The position numbers and the translations under genes are program-made. The notes beneath the pieces were generated by a model, which made no database searches, had not been told where the DNA came from, and saw only the letters and a list, made by a program, of their open reading frames with translations. From Siphonodentalium dalli (taxonomy: Eukaryota; Mollusca; Scaphopoda; Gadilida; Siphonodentaliidae): a DNA stretch of 64,000 nucleotides. Numbering within the stretch: position 1 is the stretch's first letter; each line of letters opens with the position of its first letter. This document shows, one piece after another, positions 11,019 through 26,700 of this stretch. The stretch is taken from positions 39,034,106-39,098,105 of the forward strand of contig CP136063.1 in assembly GCA_032622095.1 (NCBI GenBank). Direction: 5' to 3'.

Positions 11019-14000
11019 TACATTGTATGTCCAGTGACTGTTTTAATCCAATTAGAACAATGGGGACCTCTTACTTTAGCAGAAACATTTGATGTTATGA
11101 CAATATTTGCAGAATTTATATGCCCAGTGACTATTTTAGTCCAATTAGAACAATGGGGAGTCCTTAATTTGGCAAAAACATGGGATGTTATGACAATATT
11201 TGCAGAATTGATATGCCCTGTGACTGTTTTAATCCAATTAGAACAATGGGAACCCCTTAATTTGGCAGAAACATGGGATATTATGACAATATTTGCAAAA
11301 TGTATATGCCCAGTGACTGTTTTAATCCAATTAGAACAATGGAGACCCCTTAATTTGGCAGAAACATGTGATGTTATGACAATATTTGCAGAATTGATAT
11401 GCCCAGTGACTGTTTTAGTCCAACTAGAACAATGGGGACCCCTTAATTTGGCAGAAACATGGGGTGTTATCAGTGTTATGACAATATTTGCAGAATTGAT
11501 ATGCACAGTCACTGTTTTAGTCAAATTAGAACAATGGAGACCCCTTAATTTGGCAGAAACATGGGATGTTATGACAATATTTGCAGAATTGATATGCCCA
11601 GTGACTGTTTTAGTCCAATTAGAACAATGGGGACCCCTTTATTTGGGAGAAACATGGGATGTTATGACAATATTTGAAGAATTTATATGCCCATTGACTG
11701 TTTTAATCCAATTAGAACAATGGGGACCCCTTAATTTAGCAGAAACATGGGATATTATGACAATATTTGCAAAAATTTATATGCCCAGTGACTGTTTTAA
11801 TCCAATTAGAGCAATGGAGACCCCTTAATTTGCCAGAAACATGTGATGTTATGACAATATTTGCAGAATTGATATGCCCAGTGACTGTTTTATTCCAATT
11901 AGATAAATGGGGACCCCTTAATTTGGCAGAAACATGGGATGTTATGACAATATTTGCAGAATTTATATGCCCAGTGACTGTTTTAGTCCAATTAGAACAA
12001 TGGGGACCCCTTAATTTGGCAGAAACATGGGATGTTATGACAATATTTGCAGAACTTATATGCCCAGTGACTTTTAGTCTAATTAGAACAATGAGGACAC
12101 CTTAATTTGGCAGAAACATGGGATGCTATGACAATATTTGCAGAATTTATATGCCCAGTGACTGTTTTAATCAAATTAGAACAATGGGGACCCCTTAATT
12201 TAGCAGAAACATGTGATGTTATGATAATATTTGCAGAATTTATATGCCCAGTGACTGTTTTAGTCCAATTAGAACAATGAGACCCCTTAATTTGGCAGAA
12301 ACATGGGATGTTATGACAATATTTGCAGAATGTATATGCCCAGTGACTGTTTTAGTCTAATTAGTACAACGAGGACACCTTAATTTGGCAGAAACATGGG
12401 ATGTTATGACAATATTTGCAGAATTTATATGCCCAGTGACTGTTTTAGTGCAATTAGAACAATGGTGACCCCTTAATTTGGCAGAAATATGGGATGTTAT
12501 GACAATATTTGCAGAATTTATATGCCCAGTGACTGTTTTAGTCTAATTAGAACAATGAGGACACCTTAATTTGGCAGAAACATGGGATGTTATGACAACA
12601 TTTGCAGAATTTATACATGTACATTGTATGTCCAGTGACTGTTTTAATCCAATTAGAACAATGGGGACCTCTTACTTTAGCAGAAACATGTGATGTTATG
12701 ACAATATTTGCAGAATTTATATGCCCAGTGACTGTTTTAGTCCAATTAGAACAATGGGGAGTCCTTAATTTGGCAAAAACATGGGATGTTATGACAATAT
12801 TTGCAGAATTGATATGCCCTGTGACTGTTTTAATCCAATTAGAACAATGGAGACACCTTAATTTGGCAGAAACATGTGATGTTATGACAATATTTGCAGA
12901 ATTTATATGCCCAGTGACTGTTTTAGTCCAATTATATCAATGGGGACACCTTAATTTGGCAGAAGCATGGGATGTTATGACAATATTTGAAGAATGTATA
13001 TGCCCATTGACTGTTTTAATCCAATTAGAACAATGGGAACCCCTTAATTTGGCAGAAACATGGGATATTATGACAATATTTGCAAAATGTATATGCCCAG
13101 TGACTGTTTTAATCCAATTAGAACAATGGAGACCCCTTAATTTGGCAGAAACATGTGATGTTATGACAATATTTGCAGAATTGATATGCCCAGTGACTGT
13201 TTTATTCCAATTAGATCAATGGGGACCCCTTAATTTGGCAGAAACATGGGAAATTATGACAATATTTGCAGAATTTATATGCCCAGTGACTGTTTTAGTC
13301 TAATTAGAACAATGAGGACACCTTAATTTGGCAGAAACATGGGATGTTATGACAACATTTGCAGAATTTATACATGTACATTGTATGTCCAGTGACTGTT
13401 TTAATCCAATTAGAACAATGGGGACCTCTTACTTTAGCAGAAACATGTGATGTTATGACAATATTTGCAGAATTTATATGCCCAGTGACTGTTTTAGTCC
13501 AATTAGAACAATGGGGACCCCTTTATTTGGCAGAAACATGGGATGTTATGACAATATTTGCAGAATTTATATGCCCAGTGACTGTTTTAGTCTAATTAGA
13601 ACAATGAGGACACCTTAATTTGGCAGAAACATTGGATGTTATGACAATATTTGCACAAATTATATGCCCAGTGACTGTTTTAGTCCAATTAGAACAATGG
13701 GGACCCCTTAATTTGGCAGAAACATGGGATATTATGACAATATTTGCAAAATGTATATGCCCAGTGACTGTTTTAATCCAATTAGAACAATGGAGACCCC
13801 TTAATTTGCCAGAAACATGTGATGTTATGACAATATTTGCAGAATTGATATGCCCAGTGACTGTTTTATTCCAATTAGAACAATGGGGACCCCTTAATTT
13901 GGCAGAAACATGGGATGCTATGACAATATTTGCAGAATTTATATGCCCAGTGACTGTTTTAATCAAATTAGAACAACGGGGACCCCTTAATTTAGCAGAA

Positions 14001-15864
14001 ACATGTGATGTTATGATAATATTTGCAGAATTTATATGCCCAGTGACTGTTTTAGTCCAATTAGAACAATGGGGACCCCTTAATTTGGCAGAAACATGGG
14101 ATGTTATGACAATATTTGCAGAATTTATATGCCCAGTGACTGTTTTAGTCCAATTAGAACAATGGGGACCCCTTTATTTGGCAGAAACATGGGATGTTAT
14201 GACAATATTTGCAGAATGTATATGCCCAGTGACTGTTTTAGTCTAATTAGTACAACGAGGACACCTTAATTTGGCAGAAACATGGGATATTATGACAATA
14301 TTTGCAAAATGTATATGCCCAGTGACTGTTTTAATCCAATTAGAACAATGGAGACCCCTTAATTTGCCAGAAACATGTGATGTTATGACAATATTTGCAG
14401 AATTGATATGCCCAGTGACTGTTTTATTCCAATTAGAACAATGGGGACCCCTTAATTTGGCAGAAACATGGGATGTTATGACAATATTTGCAGAACTTAT
14501 ATGCCCAGTGACTGTTTTAGTCTAATTAGAACGATGAGGACACCTTAATTTGGCAGAAACATGGGATGCTATGACAATATTTGCAAAATTTATATGCCCA
14601 GTGACTGTTTTAATCAAATTAGAACAATGGGGACCCCTTAATTTAGCAGAAACATGTGATGTTATGATAATATTTGCTGAATTTATATGCCCAGTGACTG
14701 TTTTTAATAGTCCAATTAGAACAATGGGGACCCCTTAATTTGGCAGAAACATGGGATGTTATGACAATATTTGCAGAATTTATATGCCCAGTGACTGTTT
14801 TAGTCCAATTAGAACAATGGGGACCCCTTTATTTGGCAGAAACATGGGATGTTATGACAATATTTGCAGAATGTATATGCCCAGTGACTGTTTTAGTCTA
14901 ATTAGTACAACGAGGACACCTTAATTTGGCAGAAACATGGGATGTTATGACAATATTTGCAGAATTTATATGCCCAGTGACTGTTTTAGTGCAATTAGAA
15001 CAATGGTGACCCCTTAATTTGGCAGAAATATGGGATGTTATGACAATATTTGCAGAAGTTATATACCCAGTGACTGTTTTAGTCTAATTAGAACAATGAG
15101 GACACCTTAATTTGGCAGAAACATGGGATGTTATGACAACATTTGCAGAATTTATACATGTACATTGTATGTCCAGTGACTGTTTTAATCCCATTAGAAC
15201 AATGGGGACCTCTTACTTTAGCAGAAACATGTGATGTTATGACAATATTTGCAGAATTTATATGCCCAGTGACTGTTTTAGTCCAATTAGAACAATGGGG
15301 ACCCCTTTATTTGGCAGAAACATGGGATGTTATGACAATATTTGCAGAATTTATATGCCCAGTGACTGTTTTAGTCTAATTAGAACAATGAGGACACCTT
15401 AATTTGGCAGAAACATTGGATGTTATGACAATATTTGCACAAATTATATGCCCAGTGACTGTTTTAGTCCAATTAGAACAATGGGGACCACTTAATTTGG
15501 CAGAAGCGTGGGTGTTATCAGTGTTATGACAATATTTGCAGAATTGATATGCACAGTCACTGTTTTAGTCCAATTAGAACAATGGAGACCCCTTAATTTG
15601 GCAGAAACGTGGGATGTTATGACAATATTTGCAGAAATTATATGCCCAGTGACTTTTAGTCCAATTAGAACAATGAGGACACCTTAATTTGGCAGAAACA
15701 TGGGATGCTATGACAATATTTGCAGAATTTATATGCCCAGTGACTGTTTTAATCAAATTAGAACAATGGGGACCCCTTAATTTAGCAGAAACATGTGATG
15801 TTATGATAATATTTGCAGAATTTATATGCCCAGTGACTGTTTTAGTCCAATTAGAACAATGGGA

Positions 15865-18800
15865 CCCCTTAATTTGGCAGAAACATGGGATGTTATGACA
15901 ATATTTGCAGTATGTATATGCCCAGTGACTGTTTTAGTCTAATTAGTACAACGAGGACACCTTAATTTGGCAGTAACATGGGATGTTATGACAATATTTG
16001 CAGAATTTATATGCCCAGTGACTGTTTTAGTGCCATTAGAACAATGGTGACCCCTTAATTTGGCAGAAATATGGGATGTTATGACAATATTTGCAGAATT
16101 TATATGCCCAGTGACTGTTTTAGTCTAATGAGAACAATGAGGACACCTTAATTTGGCAGAAACATGGGATGTTATGACAACATTTGCAGAATTTATACTT
16201 GTACATTGTATGTCCAGTGACTGTTTTAATCCAATTAGAACAATGGGGACCTCTTACTTTAGCAGAAACATGTGATGTTATGACAATATTTGCAGAATTT
16301 ATATGCCCAGTGACTGTTTTAGTCCAATTAGAACAATGGGGAGTCCTTAATTTGGCAAAAACATGGGATGTTATGACAATATTTGCAGAATTGATATGCC
16401 CTGTGACTGTTTTAATCCAATTAGAACAATGGAGACACCTTAATTTGGCAGAAACATGTGATGTTATGACAATATTTGCAGAATTTTTTATGCCCAGTGA
16501 CTGTTTTAGTCCAATTATATCAATGGGGACACCTTAATTTGGCAGAAGCATGGGATGTTATGACAATATTTGAAGAATGTATATGCCCATTGACTGTTTT
16601 AATCCAATTAGAACAATGGGAACCCCTTAATTTGGCAGAAACATGGGATATTATGACAATATTTGCAAAATGTATATGCCCAGTGACTGTTTTAATCCAA
16701 TTAGAACAATGGAGACCCCTTAATTTGGCAGAAACATGTGATGTTATGACAATATTTGCAGAATTGATATGCCCAGTGACTGTTTTATTCCAATTAGATC
16801 AATGGGGACCCCTTAATTTGGCAGAAACATGGGATGTTATGACAATATTTGCAGAATTTATATGCCCAGTGACTGTTTTAGTCTAATTAGAACAATGAGG
16901 ACACCTTAATATGGCAGAAACATGGGATGTTATGACAACATTTGCAGAATTTATACATGTACATTGTATGTCCAGTGACTGTTTTAATCCAATTAGAACA
17001 ATGGGGACCTCTTACTTTAGCAGAAACATGTGATGTTATGACAATATTTGCAGAATTTATATGCCCAGTGACTGTTTTAGTCCAATTAGAACAATGGGGA
17101 CCCCTTTATTTGGCAGAAACATGGGATGTTATGACAATATTTGCAGAATTTATATGCCCAGTGACTGTTTTAGTCTAATTAGAACAATGAGGACACCTTA
17201 ATTTGGCAGAAACATTGGATGTTATGACAATATTTGCACAAATTATATGCCCAGTGACTGTTTTAGTCCAATTAGAACAATGGGGACCCCTTTATTTGGC
17301 AGAAATATGGGATATTATGACAATATTTGCAAAATGTATATGCACAGTGACTGTTTTAATCCAATTAGAACAATGGAGACCCCTTAATTTGCCAGAAACA
17401 TGTGATGTTATGACAATATTTGCAGAATTGATATGCCCAGTGACTGTTTTATTCCAATTAGAACAATGGGGACCCCTTAATTTGGCAGAAACATGGGATG
17501 CTATGACAATATTTGCAGAATTTATATGCCCAGTGACTGTTTTAATCAAATTAGAACAATGGGGACCCCTTAATTTAGCAGAAACATGTGATGTTATGAT
17601 AATATTTGCAGAATTTATATGCCCAGTGACTGTTTTAGTCCAATTAGAACAATGGGGACCCCTTAATTTGGCAGAAACATGGGATGTTATGACAATATTT
17701 GCAGAATTTATATGCCCAGTGACTGTTTTAGTCCAATTAGAACAATGGGGATCCCTTTATTTGGCAGAAACATGGGATGTTATGACAATATTTGCAGAAT
17801 GTATATGCCCAGTGACTGTTTTAGTCTAATTAGTACAACGAGGACACCTTAATTTGGCATAAACATGGGATATTATGACAATATTTGCAAAATGTATATG
17901 CCCAGTGACTGTTTTAATCCAATTAGAACAATGGAGACCCCTTAATTTGCCAGAAACATGTGATGTTATGACAATATTTGCAGAATTGATAAGCCCAGTG
18001 ACTGTTTTATTCCAATTAGAACAATGGGGACCCCTTAATTTGGCAGAAACATGGGATGTTATGACAATATTTGCAGAACTTATATGCCCAGTGACTGTTT
18101 TAGTCTAATTAGAACGATGAGGACACCTTAATTTGGCAGAAACGTGGGATGCTATGACAATATTTGCAGAATTTATATGCCCAGTGACTGTTTTAATCAA
18201 ATTAGAACAATGGGGACCCCTTAATTTGGCAGAAACATGGGATGTTATGACAATATTTGCAGAATTTATATGCCCAGTGACTGTTTTAGTCCAATTAGAA
18301 CAATGGGGACCCCTTTATTTGGCAGAAACATGGGATGTTATGACAATATTTGCAGAATGTATATGCCCAGTGACTGTTTTAGTCTAATTAGTTCAACGAG
18401 GACACCTTAATTTGGCAGAAACATGGGATGTTATGACAATATTTGCAGAATTTATATGCCCAGTGACTGTTTTAGTGCAATTAGAACAATGGTGACCCCT
18501 TAATTTGGCAGAAATATGGGATGTTATGACAATATTTGCAGAATGTATATGCCCAGTGACTGTTTTAGTCTAATTAGTACAACGAGGACACCTTAATTTG
18601 GCAGAAACATTGGATGTTATGACAATATTTGCACAATTTATATGCCCAGTGACTGTTTTAGTCCAATTAGAACAATGGGGACCCCTTAATTTGGCAGAAA
18701 CATGGGATATTATGACAATATTTGCAAAATGTATATGCCCAGTGACTGTTTTAATCCAATTAGAACAATGGAGACCCCTTAATTTGCCAGAAACATGTGA

Positions 18801-21800
18801 TGTTATGACAATATTTGCAGAATTGATATGCCCAGTGACTGTTTTATTCCAATTAGAACAATGGGGACCCCTTAATTTGGCAGAAACATGGGATGCTATG
18901 ACAATATTTGCAGAATTTATATGCCCAGTGACTGTTTTAATCAAATTAGAACAACGGGGACCCCTTAATTTAGCAGAAACATATGATGTTATGATAATAT
19001 TTGCAGAATTTATATGCCCAGTGACTGTTTTAGTCCAATTAGAACAATGGGGACCCCTTAATTTGGCAGAAACATGGGATGTTATGACAATATTTGCAGA
19101 ATTTATATGCCCAGTGACTGTTTTAGTCCAATTAGAACAATGGGGACCCCTTTATTTGGCAGAAACATGGGATGTTATGACAATATTTGCAGAATGTATA
19201 TGCCCAGTGACTGTTTTAGTCTAATTAGTACAACGAGGACACCTTAATTTGGCAGAAACATGGGATATTATGACAATATTTGCAGAATGTATATGCCCAG
19301 TGACTGTTTTAATCCAATTAGAACAATGGAGACCCCTTAATTTGCCAGAAACATGTGATGTTATGACAATATTTGCAGAATTGATATGCCCTGAGTGACT
19401 GTTTTATTCCAATTAGAACAATGGGGACCCCTTAATTTGGCAGAAACATGGGATGTTATGACAATATTTGCAGAACTTATATGCCCAGTGACTGTTTTAG
19501 TCTAATTAGAACGATGAGGACACCTTAATTTGGCAGAAACATGGGATGCTATGACAATATTTGCAGAATTTATATGCCCAGTGACTGTTTTAATCAAATT
19601 AGAACAATGGGGACCCCTTAATTTAGCAGAAACATGTGATGTTATGATAATATTTGCAGAATTTATATGCCCAGTGACTGTTTTTAATAGTCCAATTAGA
19701 ACAATGGGGACCCCTTAATTTGGCAGAAACATGGGATGTTATGACAATATTTGCAGAATTTATATGCCCAGTGACTGTTTTAGTCCAATTAGAACAATGG
19801 GGACCCCTTTATTTGGCAGAAACATGGGATGTTATGACAATATTTGCAGAATGTATATGCCCAGTGACTGTTTTAGTCTAATTAGTACAACGAGGACACC
19901 TTAATTTGGCAGAAACATGGGATGTTATGACAATATTTGCAGAATTTATATATCCAGTGACTGTTTTAGTGCAATTAGAACAATGGTGACCCCTTAATTT
20001 GGCAGAAATATGGGATGTTATGACAATATTTGCAGAATTTATATACCCAGTGACTGTTTTAGTCTAATTAGAACAATGAGGACACCTTAATTTGGCAGAA
20101 ACATGGGATGTTATGACAACATTTGCAGAATTTATACATGTACATTGTATGTCCAGTGACTTTTAATCCCATTAGAACAATGGGGACCTCTTACTTTAGC
20201 AGAAACATGTGTTGTTATGACAATATTTGCAGAATTTATATGCCCAGTGACTGTTTTAGTCCAATTAGAACAATGGGGACCCCTTTATTTGGCAGAAACA
20301 TGGGATGTTATGACAATATTTGCAGAATTTATATGCCCAGTGACTGTTTTAGTCTAATTAGAACAATGAGGACACCTTAATTTGGCAGAAACATTGGATG
20401 TTATGACAATATTTGCACAAATTATATGCCCAGTGACTGTTTTAGTCCAATTAGAACAATGGGGACCCCTTAATTTGGCAGAAGCATGGGGTGTTATCAG
20501 TGTTATGACAATATTTGCAGAATTGATATGCACAGTCACTGTTTTAGTCCAATTAGAACAATGGAGACCCCTTAATTTGGCAGAAACGTGGGATGTTATG
20601 ACAATATTTGCAGAAATTATATGCCCAGTGACTTTTAGTCTAATTAGAACAATGAGGACACCTTAATTTGGCAGAAACATGGGATGCTATGACAATATTT
20701 GCAGAATTTATATGCCCAGTGACTGTTTTAATCAAATTAGAACAATGGGGACCCCTTAATTTAGCAGAAACATGTGATGTTATTATAATATTTGCAGAAT
20801 TTATATGCCCAGTGACTGTTTTAGTCCAATTAGAACAATGGGACCCCTTAATTTGGCAGAAACATGGGATGTTATGACAATATTTGCAGAATGTATATGC
20901 CCAGTGACTGTTTTAGTCTAATTAGTACAACGAGGACACCTTAATTTGGCAGAAACATGGGATGTTATGACAATATTTGCAGAATTTATATGCCCAGTGA
21001 CTGTTTTAGTGCAATTAGAACAATGGTGACCCCTTAATTTGGCAGAAATATGGGATGTTATGACAATATTTGTAGAATTTATATGCCCAGTGACTGTTTT
21101 AGTCTAATTAGAACAATGAGGACACCTTAATTTGGCAGAAACATGGGATGTTATGACAACATTTGCAGAATTTATACTTGTACATTGTATGTCCAGTGAC
21201 TGTTTTAATCCAATTAGAACAATGGGGACCTCTTACTTTAGCAGAAACATGTGATGTTCTGACAATATTTGCAGAATTTATATGCCCAGTGACTGTTTTA
21301 GTCCAATTAGAACAATGGGGAGTCCTTAATTTGGCAAAAACATGGGATGTTATGACAATATTTGCAGAATTGATATGCCCTGTGACTGTTTTAATCCAAT
21401 TAGAACAATGGAGACACCTTAATTTGGCAGAAACATGTGATGTTATGACAATATTTGCAGAATTTTTTATGCCCAGTGACTGTTTTAGTCCAATTATATC
21501 AATGGGGACACCTTAATTTGGCAGAAGCATGGGATGTTATGACAATATTTGAAGAATGTATATGCCCATTGACTGTTTTAATCCAATTAGAACAATGGGA
21601 ACCCCTTAATTTGGCAGAAACATGGGATATTATGACAATATTTGCAAAATGTATATGCCCAGTGACTGTTTTAATCCAATTAGAACAATGGAGACCCCTT
21701 AATTTGGCAGAAATATGTGATGTTATGACAATATTTGCAGAATTGATATGCCCAGTGACTGTTTTATTCCAATTAGATCAATGGGGACCCCTTAATTTGG

Positions 21801-23752
21801 CAGAAACATGGGATGTTATGACAATATTTGCAGAATTTATATGCCCAGTGACTGTTTTAGTCTAATTAGAACAATGAGGACACCTTAATTTGGCAGAAAC
21901 ATGGGATGTTATGACAACATTTGCAGAATTTATACATGTACATTGTATGTCCAGTGACTGTTTTAATCCAATTAGAACAATGGGGACCTCTTACTTTAGC
22001 AGAAACATGTGATGTTATGACAATATTACCAGAATTTATATGCCCAGTGACTGTTTTAGTCCAATTAGAACAATGGGGACCCCTTTATTTGGCAGAAACA
22101 TGGGATATTATGACAATATTTGCAAAATGTATATGCCCAGTGACTGTTTTAATCCAATTAGAACAATGGAGACCCCTTAATTTGCCAGAAACATGTGATG
22201 TTATGACAATATTTGCAGAATTGATATGCCCAGTGACTGTTTTATTCCAATTAGAACAATGGGGACCCCTTAATTTGGCAGAAACATGGGATGCTATGAC
22301 AATATTTGCAGAATTTATATGCCCAGTGACTGTTTTAATCAAATTAGAACAATGGGGACCCCTTAATTTAGCAGAAACATGTGATGTTATGATAATATTT
22401 GCAGAATTTATATGCCCAGTGACTGTTTTAGTCTAATTAGAACAATGAGGACACCTTAATTTGGCAGAAACATTGGATGTTATGACAATATTTGCACAAA
22501 TTATATGCCCAGTGAATGTTTTAGTCCAATTAGAACAATGGGGACCCCTTAATTTGGCAGAAACATGGGATATTATGACAATATTTGCAAAATGTATATG
22601 CCCAGTGACTGTTTTAATCCAATTAGAACAATGGAGACCCCTTAATTTGCCAGAAACATGTGATGTTATGACAATATTTGCAGAATTGATATGCCCAGTG
22701 ACTGTTTTATTCCAATTAGAACCATGGGGACCCCTTAATTTGGCAGAAACATGGGATGCTATGACAATATTTGCAGAATTTATATGCCCAGTGACTGTTT
22801 TAATCAAATTAGAACAATTGGGACCCCTTAATTTAGCAGAAACATGTGATGTTATGATAATATTTGCTGAATTAATATGCCCAGTGACTGTTTTAGTCCA
22901 ATTAGAACAATGGGGACCCCTTAATTTGGCAGAAACATGGGATGTTATGACAATATTTGCAGAATTTATATGCCCAGTGACTGTTTTAGTCCAATTAGAA
23001 CAATGGGGATCCCTTTATTTGGCAGAAACATGGGATGTTATGACAATATTTGCAGAATGTATATGCCCAGTGACTGTTTTAGTCTAATTAGTACAACGAG
23101 AACACCTTAATTTGGCATAAACATGGGATATTATAACAATATTTGCAAAATGTATATGCCCAGTGACTGTTTTAATCCAATTAGAACAATGGAGACCCTT
23201 AATTTGCCAGAAACATGTGATGTTATGACAATATTTGCAGAATTGATAAGCCCAGTGACTGTTTTATTCCAATTAGAACAATGGGGACCCCTTAATTTGG
23301 CAGAAACATGGGATGTTATGACAATATTTGCAGAACTTATATGCCCAGTGACTGTTTTAGTCTAATTAGAACGATGAGGACACCTTAATTTGGCAGAAAC
23401 ATGGGATGCTATGACAATATTTGCAGAATTTATATGCCCAGTGACTGTTTTAATCAAATTAGAACAATGGGGACCCCTTAATTTGGCAGAAACATGGGAT
23501 GTTATGACAATATTTGCAGAATTTATATGCCCAGTGACTGTTTTAGTCCAATTAGAACAATGGGGACCCCTTTATTTGGCAGAAACATGGGATGTTATGA
23601 CAATATTTGCAGAATGTATATGCCCAGTGACTGTTTTAGTCTAATTAGTACAACGAGGACACCTTAATTTGGCAGAAACATTGGATGTTATGACAATATT
23701 TGCAGAATTTATATGCCCAGTGACTGTTTTAGTGCAATTAGAACAATGGTGA
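15865..23752 (+). repeat. 7,888-bp higher-order satellite unit, copy 1
   Basis: Every variant monomer from about 15,865 to 23,752 reappears exactly 7,888 bp later. Checked examples at the same offset: the ORF starts at 16184/24072, 16476/24364, 17203/25091, 18598/26486, 19530/27418, 20123/28011, 21455/29343, 22461/30349 and 23390/31278, with identical predicted peptides. Upstream of about 15,863 the alignment fails, because the following segment differs by a base in GGGACCCC versus GGTGACCCC. The unit contains its own partial repeat: 16184 and 21163 start the same 117-aa variant 4,979 bp apart. Confidence 0.93.
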
Positions 23753-26700
23753 CCCCTTAATTTGGCAGAAACATGGGATGTTATGACAATATTTGCAGTA
23801 TGTATATGCCCAGTGACTGTTTTAGTCTAATTAGTACAACGAGGACACCTTAATTTGGCAGTAACATGGGATGTTATGACAATATTTGCAGAATTTATAT
23901 GCCCAGTGACTGTTTTAGTGCCATTAGAACAATGGTGACCCCTTAATTTGGCAGAAATATGGGATGTTATGACAATATTTGCAGAATTTATATGCCCAGT
24001 GACTGTTTTAGTCTAATGAGAACAATGAGGACACCTTAATTTGGCAGAAACATGGGATGTTATGACAACATTTGCAGAATTTATACTTGTACATTGTATG
24101 TCCAGTGACTGTTTTAATCCAATTAGAACAATGGGGACCTCTTACTTTAGCAGAAACATGTGATGTTATGACAATATTTGCAGAATTTATATGCCCAGTG
24201 ACTGTTTTAGTCCAATTAGAACAATGGGGAGTCCTTAATTTGGCAAAAACATGGGATGTTATGACAATATTTGCAGAATTGATATGCCCTGTGACTGTTT
24301 TAATCCAATTAGAACAATGGAGACACCTTAATTTGGCAGAAACATGTGATGTTATGACAATATTTGCAGAATTTTTTATGCCCAGTGACTGTTTTAGTCC
24401 AATTATATCAATGGGGACACCTTAATTTGGCAGAAGCATGGGATGTTATGACAATATTTGAAGAATGTATATGCCCATTGACTGTTTTAATCCAATTAGA
24501 ACAATGGGAACCCCTTAATTTGGCAGAAACATGGGATATTATGACAATATTTGCAAAATGTATATGCCCAGTGACTGTTTTAATCCAATTAGAACAATGG
24601 AGACCCCTTAATTTGGCAGAAACATGTGATGTTATGACAATATTTGCAGAATTGATATGCCCAGTGACTGTTTTATTCCAATTAGATCAATGGGGACCCC
24701 TTAATTTGGCAGAAACATGGGATGTTATGACAATATTTGCAGAATTTATATGCCCAGTGACTGTTTTAGTCTAATTAGAACAATGAGGACACCTTAATAT
24801 GGCAGAAACATGGGATGTTATGACAACATTTGCAGAATTTATACATGTACATTGTATGTCCAGTGACTGTTTTAATCCAATTAGAACAATGGGGACCTCT
24901 TACTTTAGCAGAAACATGTGATGTTATGACAATATTTGCAGAATTTATATGCCCAGTGACTGTTTTAGTCCAATTAGAACAATGGGGACCCCTTTATTTG
25001 GCAGAAACATGGGATGTTATGACAATATTTGCAGAATTTATATGCCCAGTGACTGTTTTAGTCTAATTAGAACAATGAGGACACCTTAATTTGGCAGAAA
25101 CATTGGATGTTATGACAATATTTGCACAAATTATATGCCCAGTGACTGTTTTAGTCCAATTAGAACAATGGGGACCCCTTTATTTGGCAGAAATATGGGA
25201 TATTATGACAATATTTGCAAAATGTATATGCACAGTGACTGTTTTAATCCAATTAGAACAATGGAGACCCCTTAATTTGCCAGAAACATGTGATGTTATG
25301 ACAATATTTGCAGAATTGATATGCCCAGTGACTGTTTTATTCCAATTAGAACAATGGGGACCCCTTAATTTGGCAGAAACATGGGATGCTATGACAATAT
25401 TTGCAGAATTTATATGCCCAGTGACTGTTTTAATCAAATTAGAACAATGGGGACCCCTTAATTTAGCAGAAACATGTGATGTTATGATAATATTTGCAGA
25501 ATTTATATGCCCAGTGACTGTTTTAGTCCAATTAGAACAATGGGGACCCCTTAATTTGGCAGAAACATGGGATGTTATGACAATATTTGCAGAATTTATA
25601 TGCCCAGTGACTGTTTTAGTCCAATTAGAACAATGGGGATCCCTTTATTTGGCAGAAACATGGGATGTTATGACAATATTTGCAGAATGTATATGCCCAG
25701 TGACTGTTTTAGTCTAATTAGTACAACGAGGACACCTTAATTTGGCATAAACATGGGATATTATGACAATATTTGCAAAATGTATATGCCCAGTGACTGT
25801 TTTAATCCAATTAGAACAATGGAGACCCCTTAATTTGCCAGAAACATGTGATGTTATGACAATATTTGCAGAATTGATAAGCCCAGTGACTGTTTTATTC
25901 CAATTAGAACAATGGGGACCCCTTAATTTGGCAGAAACATGGGATGTTATGACAATATTTGCAGAACTTATATGCCCAGTGACTGTTTTAGTCTAATTAG
26001 AACGATGAGGACACCTTAATTTGGCAGAAACGTGGGATGCTATGACAATATTTGCAGAATTTATATGCCCAGTGACTGTTTTAATCAAATTAGAACAATG
26101 GGGACCCCTTAATTTGGCAGAAACATGGGATGTTATGACAATATTTGCAGAATTTATATGCCCAGTGACTGTTTTAGTCCAATTAGAACAATGGGGACCC
26201 CTTTATTTGGCAGAAACATGGGATGTTATGACAATATTTGCAGAATGTATATGCCCAGTGACTGTTTTAGTCTAATTAGTTCAACGAGGACACCTTAATT
26301 TGGCAGAAACATGGGATGTTATGACAATATTTGCAGAATTTATATGCCCAGTGACTGTTTTAGTGCAATTAGAACAATGGTGACCCCTTAATTTGGCAGA
26401 AATATGGGATGTTATGACAATATTTGCAGAATGTATATGCCCAGTGACTGTTTTAGTCTAATTAGTACAACGAGGACACCTTAATTTGGCAGAAACATTG
26501 GATGTTATGACAATATTTGCACAATTTATATGCCCAGTGACTGTTTTAGTCCAATTAGAACAATGGGGACCCCTTAATTTGGCAGAAACATGGGATATTA
26601 TGACAATATTTGCAAAATGTATATGCCCAGTGACTGTTTTAATCCAATTAGAACAATGGAGACCCCTTAATTTGCCAGAAACATGTGATGTTATGACAAT

